This document shows, piece after piece, positions 39,285-50,100 of a stretch of DNA of 52,500 nt (positions are counted from its first letter, which is position 1; each line of letters opens with the position of its first letter). A model generated the notes under the pieces. The model saw only the letters and a list, made by a program, of their open reading frames with translations. It had not been told where the DNA came from and did no database searches. The position numbers and the translations under genes were made by a program. Source of the DNA: Prorocentrum cordatum (lineage: Eukaryota > Sar > Dinophyceae > Prorocentrales > Prorocentraceae); assembly GCA_963575745.1 (NCBI GenBank), contig CAUYUJ010015022.1:241532-294031 (forward strand). The letters are read 5' to 3'.

Positions 39285-40519
39285 CGGCCATCTACGCCGG
39301 CGCCGCGCCGCTGCCGCCGCCCTCTTCGGGGTACCGCCTCCATGCCGCCACGGGCCCGCCGCGCCCTGCGGCGCCATCGCCTCCAGATTGGCCTCGGCGC
39401 GGCACTCGCCTGAGCCGCCTCCTTCGCCGGAGGCGCCCTCGTGGGCAGCCTGGAAATCTCGAACCTCCGCCGCGTTCTCTCCTAACCTGGAGATTTATAG
39501 CATCGCTTGGACCAGGGCTGCCGTGAATCTCGGAGGAGGTAACCCGAAAGTATCGCCCGCGACCGCCAACAAAAACAGGTGCACGTGTATGTGTCTGTGC
39601 CCCTCCAGGTGGGACGTTCCTTTGGACGGCGGCCACTGCGCCCTTCCTTTTCGTCCCGCGTTCCACGCCCGGATGGCTATATGCTGCCCCCCTCTGAGCC
39701 AGCGCGCGCGCACCGTCCAGGGTTTTGGCCGCCGCACTCGAATTGCCTCGCCTCGTCGCCGCTCGCGAGGCCGCGACCGCCAAGAAGTGCGTGTCTGTGT
39801 GTGTGTGGGTGCGTGCGTGCGTGCGTGTGTGTGTGTGTGTGCGCTTGTGTGGGTGTACCTGTGTGTGTGTATGTGTGTGTGTTGTGTGTATGTGTGTACG
39901 TGTGCGGCCGCGCTCTTTTATGACTATGAGCGTGGCCCGTAATTGACTGCCCACCTTTTGGATTCATGGGCACGTCGGTCGAACAAAAAAGCGTGTGTGT
40001 GTGCGTATGCGGGTGCGTGTGCGTGTGCGTTTGTGTGTGTATGTGTACTTGGCACCGCTGCGGTCCGTGCTCGCTGTCGAGCTGTCCTGCCCAAGCTACG
40101 CGACAGCACAGTGCAGGCAGGCGAGATCAAACTAGTCGGCTCGAAGGCAGCTTGTCGAGCTAGTTGGCCCCCTGGAGTCATCATCCCAGCCCGAGGCCAG
40201 CATGGAGAGTGAGCAGGGGCAGGGTGGGAGAGAGAATGTGGGGAGAGGATGGGGGCCAGCAGGACGGATGAGGACTAGGAGGCGGGGGGGAGGACGGTGC
40301 TACCTTGGCCATGATGCCAAAGGCGGCATGGAGAAAGGTTGCGGCAGAAGGGGCGAAAGGAGCACATTCCATTGCGTGCGGAGCGGCAAAATATTAGACC
40401 GCAGGGGCAGGTAGCGGGAGGGCGAACAGGCAGTAAGAACGGCGAGCAATGTACAAGAGTTCCCTTCAATCTGATCAGGCTGGCTTTTGGTCGAGCGCCA
40501 CAGCGCGTCCCCCCAACAG
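39285..40519. other. GC-rich sequence and two TG microsatellites; no gene recognised
   Basis: (TG)-rich tracts at 39790-39905 and 39990-40050, T/G strand plus. A purine-rich stretch at 40205-40290. Frames are open on both strands at 39290-39750 without motifs. The end, CCCCCCAACAG, is a possible splice acceptor. Confidence 0.45.
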
Positions 40520-40642
40520 GGCGGCGGCCTCACGAGCGAGCAGGTTCAGGCCACTGCGCGCGCTGTCGAGCTCTTCGCCAAGGAGACAGAGAAGCTGTCA
40601 AGGCCGGGGTTGGGCGGGCCGCCGCTGTCGCACATCGAGCAG
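40520..40642 (+). CDS. Exon-like island GGGLTSEQVQATARAVELF...
   Basis: After CCCCCCAACAG the 123 bp read GGGLTSEQVQATARAVELFA, then KETEKLSRPGLGGPPLSHIE and Q, ending GAGCAG|GG. It is a whole number of codons. Helix followed by a Pro/Gly turn is protein-like. The sequence then becomes GA-rich (40660-40815). No family is recognised. Confidence 0.45.
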
Positions 40643-40734
40643 GGAGGGAAGCACCGAGGGGCGAGAGAGGGAAGGGAGACACCATGCGATACCGAGAGGA
40701 AGGGGGATTGAGCGATATATGGCAGCGGGAGGCG

Positions 40735-40820
40735 GAGGAGGATGAGGAGGAGAAGGAGAAGGAGGCGGAGGAGGAGAAGGAGGAGGAGGAGGAAGAGGAG
40801 GAGGAGGAGGAGAAGGAGTT
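40735..40820 (+). repeat. GAG/GGA purine microsatellite
   Basis: GAGGAGAAGGAG-type repeat reading poly-Glu in one frame, followed by a short Gln/His-rich end in that frame (KKQQHEQLQQCWQKQGQE). Confidence 0.85.
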
Positions 40821-41229
40821 GTGCCAATGGGATGGGGAGAAGAAGCAACAGCATGAGCAGCTTCAGCAGTGTTGGCAGAAGCAGGGGCAGGAGTAGGGGT
40901 CGGAGGACGAGGAGGGCGGGAACGGGCATACTCAGGAACAGCATGAGGGGGAGCAGGAGGAGGAAGAGGAGTGAGAGTAGAATGAGAAGGAGACGGAGTA
41001 GGGTGACGAGGATTATCATAACAATCCGGAGAGATGATGCTGTCATTGTTGTTGATCGAGTTTGGAGGGTATGCCGATGACCGTGGCGGTGGTTGTAATG
41101 ATACGCGCGTTGATTTTAAAACATGTAACGGTAGTGGTGTTTATGACGACTTTTTCTATTGCTTTTTTACGTTATGTGTGATTGCGATGCGTATTCCTAG
41201 TAACCGCAGCGAGAACAGGTCATATTCTG

Positions 41230-41259
41230 GATGACGATCGAATGCCGGTGACGACCACC

Positions 41260-41311
<52 letters not shown>

Positions 41312-41470
41312 CGATGACGATGACGATGACGACGACGATGACGATGACGATGATGACGGCGATTACGATGACGATAGTGATGCTGCTGCTGATGATGCTG
41401 AGGATGCTGCTGCTGCTACTGCTGCTGCTGATGATGAGGATGATGAGGAGGATGAGGATGATGACGGCGA
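41230..41470 (+). repeat. ATG/GAC/GCT repeat field
   Basis: (ATG) about 16 copies at 41262-41310, then GACGAT and GCTGCTGAT variants. Confidence 0.9.
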
Positions 41471-42539
41471 CAACGGCTGTCGGCGCGTTTCCCCACGTCC
41501 TGCACTCCCCTCGCATACGTTCACGTCCGAGCCCCCTGTCACCTTCTCTCCATTTTCACCTAGACGCTGGACACTGCAAATTGAATGCCCGTTTCGGCGC
41601 CGACCGAGCCGGCAGGGCATGCGCGCTCTTCAAGCAGCAGAAGGCTCCGGAGCTGGCGAATTTGGAGAGATCTTTGGCCATGCCGCCCAGGTTCCCCAAC
41701 CTCAAGGATCGGATCGGGTGGGTGAGGTCGAGTCAAGAAACGCGAGGACCATGACCACTATATCGCGGGGTCTTGTCAACGCCGATCTTGAATATGGTCC
41801 ACGCCGGCCGTCGCCGATTCGCGAGGACGATCCACGAATTGACAATGACCACGATGGACGATGACCAAGATCGACATCGACATTTCCCCGGTTTCCCTCC
41901 ATGACAAGTGATGATTCTTGGGGCAGCCTCCTGGGCGGATCCTCCATGTTGGTACTTAAAGGTCGGCGAGTGTTGAACTGGTGCATCTTTCTGACCAGCC
42001 CATCCCTGGGCGAATGACGAAGATTGCATTATGTTTCTCAAAGGATTCGACTGCCATCAGCTGCATCACGGTGGGTTTCATTAGGGACAAACGTTCCGCT
42101 TGCAAGGGACAATGCTTTTAGTCGGACGGCCGTCTTGTGCTTCAGGACATCCATTCTGATATCTTCGGCAGGCTGAGCAATCTCGGCATGATGCGCGAAA
42201 AACCGTCAGAGATATCGAATCGATGTGCCTGGATATGTTGCCATTCGAGTGTGATTTCTCGGGTGTGTAAACTATGGGATGAGTCCAGCAGGAGCCATTC
42301 TAGCAGGTATGGGGGCGTGAGGTGCATGCATAGCGCATGGGCATTTATAGAGGCATGTACTCAGGTTGGTTAAGAGAGTGTGTTGGACAAGGACATGAGC
42401 CAGACGCTTCTGCGCAGTCCTACTTCTTGTTGAGTGCACGGGGAGAGGCACGCTGGTAAGGCGCGGGTTGTTCAGCAGTCAGGGTCTAAAGCCGTAGGCT
42501 ACGTGATAGTCATTTCGGTCTCCACTTTCCGCTTCCAAG
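41471..42539. other. Ambiguous region; one possible coding piece
   Basis: Near 41600-41735 two plus frames are protein-like (ALFKQQKAPELANLERSLAM, or QAAEGSGAGEFGEIFGHAAQ in the next frame), so at most one is real. The rest has no convincing frame. Confidence 0.3.
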
Positions 42540-42635
42540 GAGCTGGTCACGAAACCAGCCGACATCGGCCCCAAGGTGAGAAGTTTGATTCAGGAGGCCG
42601 AGGAGCCAAGTGACAGTGCAGAGGGCTCTGATTGC
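42540..42635 (+). CDS. Exon-like island ELVTKPADIGPKVRSLIQEA...
   Basis: After CGCTTCCAAG, the frame reads ELVTKPADIGPKVRSLIQEA, then EEPSDSAEGSDC, and is followed by a pyrimidine-rich stretch ending CTTTCAG. An internal CCCAAG|GTGAGA (42575) is a near-consensus GT donor, so the exon may stop after 36 bases; the open frame beyond it argues for the longer form. The acidic end looks like a regulatory tail. No family is recognised. Confidence 0.45.
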
Positions 42636-43640
42636 TTTCTACTCCTTCGCTTTCAGTTCTCCGGCCTGCTGTCGTGTCACACCTTGTCGAACTTGTTGGC
42701 CTCTTCGTTGCCGTTTCGCTTTCTTTGTCTGGTCATGCTGCTTTACACGTGTCAGTTGATTAGCCAGCTGTTGTGTTGGTGGTCCGTCTCAGCCTTCCAC
42801 ATCCACGCAAGAAGAGATGATGATGAGTTCGCCATTCAGCAATCCAGTGATCACCAGCTCCGCTTAACAACCATGGGTCACTGTACAAGGAGACGGTTGT
42901 TGGTCCGCCTTGCTTCTTATAGCGGATGGTGATTTGGTAACGTTTCCGTTGTAGGTTCTTACGACCGCATTGCCTATGTGTGTGTGTTTGCCGATGACAG
43001 ATCCGATGTTTCTATCCCGCCGCGACTTGATTGAACTTCTTCTTCATCTTCTTCGTCTGGTGGGCGTGCTGCCATGGGCAGCGCTACTCATGAGTAGGAT
43101 CCACAGTGTGCTCGCCTCTACAGCTCCTCCTGCACCATCTGGGTGTTCGGGCGATGTCCGCGGTCGGGCTTGCGCGGGTCGGCCTTGGATGGCCACCTCG
43201 TTTGGGGCATCTAATCGTTTTGCATGCATGGGCCCTCACTGTTGATCGTCTCCTTGACCTTCTCTGCTGGTTCACTTCCCACTGGTGACTGCGCTGCCAA
43301 GCTCACACTGCCAGCATGCTTGTCATCGATGCTAGGCGCACCCACTGCGCCCAGCAGCTACCTGTCAGAATACCCCCTTCCATATTTCCACGAATCAACG
43401 GCGTGGGTGAACACAGTAAGAGGAGAACAATGCTCAGCCAGCAGGCTGATGAACAACAGCAGCAAGGAGCAGGTGGTGATGGTGGAGAGGGATGGGGACG
43501 GAGGGTGTAGGAGGAGTACAATGATGAAAAGGAGGAGGATGAGGAGGAGGAAGATCGGAAAGGCCATCCCACCACCCGTTGGAGGGGGGGTGGGCCCGAG
43601 CGCGCTGTCCGTCACGCGGCGGACAGCGCACCGTGCTATA
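42636..43640. other. No gene recognised
   Basis: Moderate GC with short frames on both strands. A GAGGAGGA stretch lies near 43520-43550. Confidence 0.4.
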
Positions 43641-44740
43641 CTTTCGCGACCAGATATTTCACGATCTACGCAAGCTACATTACAATCAACGCGAGCATAG
43701 CCAGCATGATTTTGACGTACAGTAAGACCCACGCGAACATCATCAACATCAACGTAACAAATTTCGGTATAAGCCGAAGCCAAGGCTACGAGACCTACCC
43801 ACCCTGGTGGAGATCAGCCGACAAAAATGCCGAGACCATCCACACATAGAAGAGTACGGGCGCGAACAGACGCGGCCCAAAAACGAATGAGGTACAACGT
43901 CTGGCCTGGGGTACAAGAGCGCTCCGACAACACCACTATCATTGCCACGGCCGCCCTCGCGGCGACCATGTACGAGAACATGTTCAACGCAACGCACGAC
44001 ACCATATACGACACCAACTGCGACGCACCATGCGGCAACATAAAGTACGAGACAAGGCGCGACGCGACCGAGCAGGCCGAAGGGGTTACCAAGCACATCG
44101 TCGTGGAGATAAACCGGTGGACCACAGCCACGCTTCCTACGAGCATGACGCGCACGACGCCTACCACGGCTACGACGAGCACAGCGGCTACGACGACTAT
44201 ACCGCGGACGGCTTCCTCACCCTGTCGCCCACCATGCCAGCTTTCCGAGAGCAGCCAGCACACATTCGAGGGCCACCAATAGAGACTCGAGGGCCACCGG
44301 CAGAGCTTCGACGGCAAGAAGCAGAGCACCAAGACCCATTCCTTGAGTCACGAGGACCACCAGCAGAGCTTCGACGGCGAAATGCAGAGCTTCGAGGGTC
44401 ACCAAGTGAGCCTCGAGGGCGACGGCCAGGGCGGACACTGTCAGGGCGGGAGTGTCAAGCTGTGTGCAGGGCGGGGTGATAGGGCAGCTGCGCGGATTCC
44501 ATCAACGGTGGCTGCTGAAGCTGACACGCGCTGGCAGGAAGGGTCGTTGCTGGGCCAAGACTTGAGGGATCCGCCGGCCGCTTCCCTCTCCCGCGTGGCG
44601 GGGAACCCTCCCCTTTGCCTTTCGCGAGCACAGCGCTCTGCCTCCGCTCGTCAAGTTCGCGATGCCACTCAGCGCGCCAATCGACTTGTACGCCTCTCTT
44701 CCAGCAAAGTCTGCGCACGTCGCAATTGGCCTCGTTGAGG
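43641..44740 (+). other. Open region with Thr/His/Tyr-rich frames and ~27-bp degenerate repeats
   Basis: Plus frames over 43640-44230 are long and unusually rich in ACN, CAC and TAC codons (DAHDAYHGYDEHSGYDDYTA in one frame, poly-Thr in another). From 44255 to 44425 a degenerate repeat of about 27-30 bp reads QSFDGEMQSFEGHQVSLEGD in one frame. Frame 1 stays open to 44738. Whether any of this is translated cannot be judged. Confidence 0.3.
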
Positions 44741-45268
44741 TCGCGCACGAAACCTCGGCCATATTCAGAGTCGCGAGGCTGGGGTCTGTGTCGGAGTGGG
44801 GTCCGCACTTCTGGTCGCAGATGGCATTCCACCCGATGGCCAGCATGGGGCTGTATTCTTCCTCGAGGCGATTGATTTGCGCTCTTCAGCCGTCTCTTGC
44901 GTTGGTTCGGTGGCTCCAGGTCGGGCGCCAGGTCACCTGGCGCCTTGGCTTGTAGCAGAGCCTGTCATTGTTGTTCGACCTAGGCGCGGGCGGCGCGAAA
45001 GAGGGCGGGTGGCGCGGCGCCGGCTCCTGTGTGTAGGGCGGTGCACTTTCCGCTGGGCCTCGTCCGCGCCGCGACTGGGATGCGCATGGGCTGCGCAGTT
45101 CGCTGGCCCTGGGAGTTTTGTGGATTGGTTTTTACTTAACAGCGAAGACTGATAGGTTTCAAGTGGTGTCAAAAGAGAGCAGCAGATGACTCCACAGGGG
45201 GGTCTGGGCGGCATCCGGGGAGCTGTGTCCGAACTCGTGTCCTGATTCGTTTTTCGCAAACAGTCACA
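44741..45268. other. Coding strand undecided
   Basis: Plus (PLSAPIDLYASLPAKSAHVA, beginning in the previous entry) and minus (GVQVDWRAEWHRELDERRQS followed by AVLAKGKGEGS) frames over 44550-44850 are both credible. The minus version shares a KGKG-rich word with the 51.7-kb minus-strand protein, which slightly favours minus. No motif decides it. Confidence 0.25.
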
Positions 45269-45685
45269 CACTTCGTGCTCTTCGACCTCCCAGAACTCCA
45301 TTCCCGGGACACATTCTGAATACCCAGAGCCAACTGTAGGCCACTTCGTGCTCTTCGACTTCCCAGAACTCCATTCCCGGGCCACATTGTGGATGCCCGG
45401 AGCCAACTGTAGGCCACTTCGTGTTCTTGGATTTCCCAGAACACAATTCCCGGGCCACATTTTGAATGCCAGGAGCCAACTGTAGGCCACTTCGTGCTCT
45501 TCGAGTTCCCAGAACACAATTCCCGGGCCACATTTTGAATGCCAGAAGCCAACTGTAGGCCACTTCGTGCTCTTCGAGTTCCCAGAACTCCATTCCTGGG
45601 CATGATTTTGAATGCCCGGAGCCAACTGCAGGCCACTTCGTGTTCTTCTATTTACCAGAATTCCGTTCCTGGGCCACATTTGAAT
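45269..45685 (-). repeat. 73-bp tandem repeat, 5.7 copies
   Basis: Units start at 45269, 45342, 45415, 45488, 45561 and 45634, exactly 73 bp apart (CACTTCGTGCTCTTCGA ... CCCGGGCCACATTTTGAATG). All three minus-strand frames are open across the array, so each unit reads FWEVEEHEVAYSWL, VLGSRRARSGLQLA or SSGKSKSTKWPTVGS depending on the frame. Confidence 0.97.
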
Positions 45686-45689
45686 GATG

Positions 45690-46000
45690 CTGCGGCCGAG
45701 GCAGGCTGAGGCTGAGGCAGGCTGAGGCCGAGGCTGAAGGCAGACTGAGGCTGAGGCTGAAGCAGACTGAGGCTGAGGCTGAGGCCGAGGCTGGGGCTGA
45801 GGCTGAGGCAGGCTGATGCTGAGGCAGGCTGAGGCTGAGGCTGAGGCTGATGCAGGCTGAGGCTGAGGCAGGCTGAGGCTGAGGCCGAGGCTGAAGGCAG
45901 ACTGAGGCTGAGGCTGAAGCAGGCCGAGGCCGAGGCTGAGGCAGGCTGAGGCTGAGGCAGGCTGAGGCTGAGGCTGAGGCAGGCTGAGGCTGTGACTGCG
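45690..46000 (+). repeat. GAGGCT / CAGGCT hexamer minisatellite
   Basis: About 300 bp of GAGGCT units with CAGGCTGAGGCTGAGG higher-order pattern. A TGACTGCGACTG end follows. Confidence 0.95.
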
Positions 46001-46855
46001 ACTGCCGTCGCCGCTGCGACTGTCATCGCGAATGCGATTACGACTGCGAGAACAACAGAATTCTACAACTGGATTCTCATCTGAATCTTAAGGGGAATGC
46101 TTCCAGTTATGCTCCTACACATCGCTGTTAGGTTGCTTTGCCGGGATAACCCTCTGCGGTTTGCGAGGTTATAGAATTGGGCCGATCTGCCAGTGGGGCC
46201 TCAGCGCGAGTGGGGCTGGAGGAGGGGGGCGCGCTGGCCGCTGGCTGAGAGGAGTTGCCGGGGCTGCGCCGTCTCCATTCGCGGGGGAGCTCGTGAGAGG
46301 CTGAGCGGGGGCTGGAGCTCCTCCTCCTTTCCCTGCCCCGCCGAGCCTCAGGGGGGGCTTCGAGCGACTCTGCGCGCCCATCCACGCCTCCAGCGCGGAC
46401 CGGCGCCGCTGCGCGCCGCGGGGTGGCGGGGGGTTGGCCGGGGCCGCGCCGCTCCGCGTTTGGCCTCGGAAGCGCTGGGGGGGCGGCCGTCTCTAGTGCT
46501 CCGCGCGTGGGGAGCTGCCGCTGCTGGGGCGCTGGGCTGTCGACTCTTCCTTGGGCGCGGAACCGGGAGGGCTGGCAGCTGCCGCTCGCGGGGGAGCGTT
46601 GTGGGGGGCCTCTGCGAGGGCGAGTCTCTTCTTCGCCGCAGTTGCGCGGAAGTCTCGCGCGAGCGGGCGCTGGAGTGACGTCGCCCCCTTGACCCCGAGT
46701 AGCCGAGCAAGATTTCCCGGCGATGCCGTGCCGGGTCTCGCCCCTTCCCAGACGCCCCGGGGTCGCGCGCGCTGCGGCGCGCGCCCCATTCGTCGGGCGC
46801 CCTGCGCGAGCTGTCGGGGGCGCGGGGGATCTTGCGACGCAGGCGGTTGACCATG
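46001..46855. other. GC-rich sequence, no gene recognised
   Basis: Open frames on both strands without motifs. The first 150 bp are AT-richer. Confidence 0.4.
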
Positions 46856-46939
46856 AGGGCCAGGGAGGCGCGCTCGCCGTCCAATTTCAGGAGGGAAAGA
46901 AACCAAGCAGAGACAATGAATAGTCGACCCCCAGGAAAA
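46856..46939 (+). repeat. 84-bp direct repeat, left
   Basis: GAGGGCCAGGGAGGCGCGCT through GACCCCCAGGAAAA. It matches 48106-48189 with one difference (G for T in CAATGAATAG). Confidence 0.95.
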
Positions 46940-47109
46940 CAAGTGGCACGCGTGCCCTAGCTCTTGCACCAAGGAGCTGAGAGGGACAGGAGGCATTCGC
47001 CTCCTTCCGCCAGGAATTTCCTTCTGTGGCCGGGGGGGGGAGGACGAATGACGAACGAACGAACGACGACGAAAATACAGAGGTCCGAGCTCTAGAACAC
47101 AACTGTGCA

Positions 47110-48100
47110 AGAGAATAAAATCGTCGGGGCGGAGGGGGCACTGGGCGCGGCTGGGGAGGCCCCACTGGGGGGCGCTGGGGACCACTGGGGGGCGCTGGGG
47201 AGGTCCCACTGGGGGGGGGGAGGGGGGGGGGGTGCGTCGCGAAAAATAAAATCGTCGGGGCGGAGGGGGCACTGGGCGCGGCTGGGGAGGCCCCACTGGG
47301 GGGCGCTGGGGACCACTGGGGGGCGCTGGGGAGGTCCCACTGGGGGGGGGGGGAGGGGTGCGTCGCGAAAAATAAAATCGTAAAAACTCGCTGGGGAGGC
47401 TGTGCGTCGTCGGGGCGGAGGGGGCACTGGGGCGCTGGGGAGGCTGCCCAGGGCGGAGGTCCCACTGGGGGGGGGGGAGGGGTGCGTCGCGAAAAATAAA
47501 ATCGTCGGGGCGGAGGGGGCACTGGGCGCGGCTGGGGAGGCCCCACTGGGGGGCGCTGGCGACCACTGGGGGGGCTGGGGAGGTCCCACTGGGGGGGGGA
47601 GGGGTGCGTCGCGAAACATAAAATCGTCGGGGCGGAGGGGGCGCTGGCGCGGCTGGGGAGGCCCCACTGGGGGCGCTGGGGGCCACTGGGGGCGCTGGGG
47701 GGACGGGGGGGAGGGGTGCGTCGCGAAAAATAAAATCGTCGGGGCGGAGGGGGCACTGGGCGCGGCTGGGGAGGCCCACTGGGGGGCGCTGGGGGACCAC
47801 TGGGGGGCGCTGGGGAGGTCCCACTGGGGTGGGGGGGAGGGGTGCGTCGCGAAAAATAAAATCGTCGGGGCGGAGGGGGCATTGGGCGCGGCTGGGGAGG
47901 CCCCACTGGGGGGCGCTGGGGACCACTGGGGAGCGCTGGTGAGGTCCCACTGGGCGCGGCTGGGGAGGCCCGACTGGGGGGCGCTGGGGGGCCACTGGGG
48001 GGCGCTGGGGAGGTCCCACTGGGGGGGGAGGGGTGCGTCGCGAAAAATAAAATCGTCGGGGCGGAGGGGGCGCTGGGCGCGGAGGCTGGGGGGCGCTGGA
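47110..48100 (+). repeat. ~124-bp G-rich array carrying AATAAAATCGTC in most units
   Basis: Eight units. TGCGTCGCGAAAAATAAAAT starts at 47233, 47359, 47483, 47605 (variant), 47717, 47843 and 48034, spaced 126, 124, 122, 112, 126 and 191; the first unit lacks the TGCGTCGCG part. Between them are CGGAGGGGGCACTGGGCGCG and several CACTGGGGGGCGCTGGGGA words. The strand asymmetry (G on plus) is strong. Long frames on both strands here are repeat artefacts. Confidence 0.95.
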
Positions 48101-48105
48101 CCAGG

Positions 48106-48189
48106 AGGGCCAGGGAGGCGCGCTCGCCGTCCAATTTCAGGAGGGAAAGAAACCAAGCAGAGACAATTAATAGTCGACCCCCAGGAAAA
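48106..48189 (+). repeat. 84-bp direct repeat, right
   Basis: See 46856-46939; 1250 bp downstream, same orientation, at the other end of the ~124-bp array. Confidence 0.95.
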
Positions 48190-48972
48190 TACGGCAAAAT
48201 ATTGGAAGCGCGGGGGGGGGGGGGCATAATCCCAGAACGCATGTGAAAATCTTGGGGTAATTACTTGCGTGCATGCATTTGCGCGGTCGTGGGCCCCTTC
48301 AAATTGGATTCCGGCGGGGGGCCCGGGCGGCGGGATGGAATCGCCGCGCGCCGAGCGCGGTGGCCAGGAGCTCCCGGCAGCGCGCCTCTGGCCAAGTTCT
48401 GGGGTCAGAGAGGGGGCCCATGCCTCTCTTGGGCTGGCGTGGCGAGGAGTCAGCCTCTCTCGCCGCCCATGTCCTCCAGCGCCCGTCGACCTCTGGAGAG
48501 ATTGTTCGGGCATGCGCCGCCGTGGCGCGCGCGATTGCGTTGTCAGCGCTCCCGGGCGCCAGGGTGGATGTGCCCGGCCGCCTGCAGGGCGGCAGTGGCC
48601 CTCGCATTCAAGCGGGGGCCTGCCGGGGGATTGCTGTATGGGGGGTCATCCAGGAGGCTGGGGGGGGGGCGTCGCGGGGTCGGCTGTCTGTTCCGCCCGC
48701 GGGCCGCCGCTCTCCATCGGCGCTGTGGCCGACTTGCTCTGCTGGCGACGCGCCCTGGGGGGGGGCTGCGGGGGCCCGCGGGGCGGCCCCCGGATGACGT
48801 CCTGCCCCCGCCGCGCGGAGGCTCGCTGCGAAGCGCCGCAGCCGCGGGCGGCCGGGGGCCCGCGCGAGGTGGCCCCGCGGTCGTTGGGGGAGCAGGAGGA
48901 TAATGATTATGCGGTGGACCAGGTCCACTGGACCTGCTTCCGGGTGGGTTGACGTTGCCTGGCCGGCTGCTT
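48190..48972 (-). pseudogene. Possible 3' continuation of the minus-strand protein
   Basis: Minus frame 48607-48299 reads ADNAIARATAAHARTISPEV, then RWRTWAAREADSSPRQPKRG and WPEARCRELLATALGARRF, protein-like and on the same strand as the larger region to the right. Plus frames are open too. No motif. Confidence 0.25.
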
Positions 48973-50100
48973 CTAGGGCGCAGGGCCGCCGCATGGCTGG
49001 CCGAGAGCGGGGGCGCTGCCGAGGGGAGGCGCGCGGGTCGGGGGCGGCCGTGGCCTCCTCATCTCGCCAGAGGAAGTCAGCCTTCGGCAGGGTGGCCCAG
49101 GCCCCTGGCGGGTCGCAGTCGGGGGGGGGGGGGGGGGGGTGGGGGGGGGGGGGGGGGGCGGGTGCTGACTGCTGGGCCGCACTGGTACTTGCGAGGTCCT
49201 GGGCCCAGGAAGAGGCGGCCCTTCGCCTTTTCTGGGCATCTCCTCAGGGAACAGGTCGCGGCCGCTCCTGTCGAGGATGATCCGTGCCTGGCCGGGGCGA
49301 GCACACCACAGATGCACGAGGCAATCCTCGCAGAACCAGGTGGCGCCCCACCTCGTGTTGGCGAAGGCTCGGGCGCGCGCGTTGGGGGTGGGAATGCCGC
49401 CGCGCAGCTGCAGCTGCACTTCCTTTCTGGGGCGGGAGATAAACGCGCCCTGGGGGGCGCCCCCGCGCGGCCACTGCTTCAGTGGAACGTCGCTCGGGCA
49501 ACGATCCCATTGGCACTTCCAAAAGCCGCAGCTGGGATTCCCGTCGAACCTGTCGTCTATGGCGCGGCGCGCGGGAACGGCGGCGCATGCGTGAGCGGGG
49601 TCGCGCGGGCCCGTCGGGGCCAGCGGGGGGCCTGCCAGTGAGGTGCTGTCTTGGACAGGGAAGGCGGGCGGACCCCCTGGCAGGGGGCTAGTGGGGCAGC
49701 GCAGGCCAGCGCGTTGTGGGTCGAGGGTGGGTTGGTGCGCCGCCGCCTTGCCGACGGCCGGCGCGGGCAATCCCGCGGCCGGCAGGTTGGCGCGCCAGCG
49801 CTGGTGGCAATGCCGGCGACGGCCAACTCCGCGGCGGCAGAATTCCAAGCGGCCGGCAGCAAACGCGTTCTTGACTGCCTCGTCCACCCGCGTCCCTCCA
49901 TTGTCCTTCTTGTGTCTGAAGGGGCCTTTCCAGCGCCGGTCGCAGAAGGCGCGGGGGGTGCTCATGCTCAGTTTGAAGTGATCGTCTGTCAGGCTGATGC
50001 CGGGGGGGAGAGAACGGCCCCAGGCGGCGCGCTTGTCGGGGGGGGGGGGGGGGGGGCGAAGAGGTCCTTTCCGGCCCCCGACAGTCCGCCCCCCAGGCAT
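48973..50100 (-). pseudogene. Cys/Trp-rich hypothetical protein segment
   Basis: A 375-codon minus frame. After a poly-Pro stretch made by a 19-base C run (minus strand, 50038-50056) it reads AAWGRSLPPGISLTDDHFKL, RAFCDRRWKGPFRHKKDNGG, VDEAVKNAFAAGRLEFCRRG and RRRHCHQRW. Later come DDRFDGNPSCGFWKCQWDRC, then WGATWFCEDCLVHLWC and ARIILDRSGRDLFPEEMPRK. The two Cys/Trp clusters suggest zinc-binding modules. A second homopolymer (49121-49158) ends the credible part. It joins upstream segments on the same strand. No family is recognised. Confidence 0.45.
50038..50056 (+). repeat. Poly-G tract (G19)
   Basis: Nineteen consecutive G. The coding quality of the minus frame changes phase here (GAGKDLFAPP in one frame, DKRAAWGRSLPPG in the next). 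Confidence 0.95.

Noticed and set aside
46856-48189. LTRs of a retrotransposon
   Set aside because: The 84-bp direct repeats lack TG...CA ends, and the interval holds only a tandem array, with no primer-binding site or polyprotein.
46493-48513. Pro-rich minus-strand proteins of 450-508 codons
   Set aside because: They are readings of the ~124-bp G-rich array. All three minus frames are open and differ only by phase.
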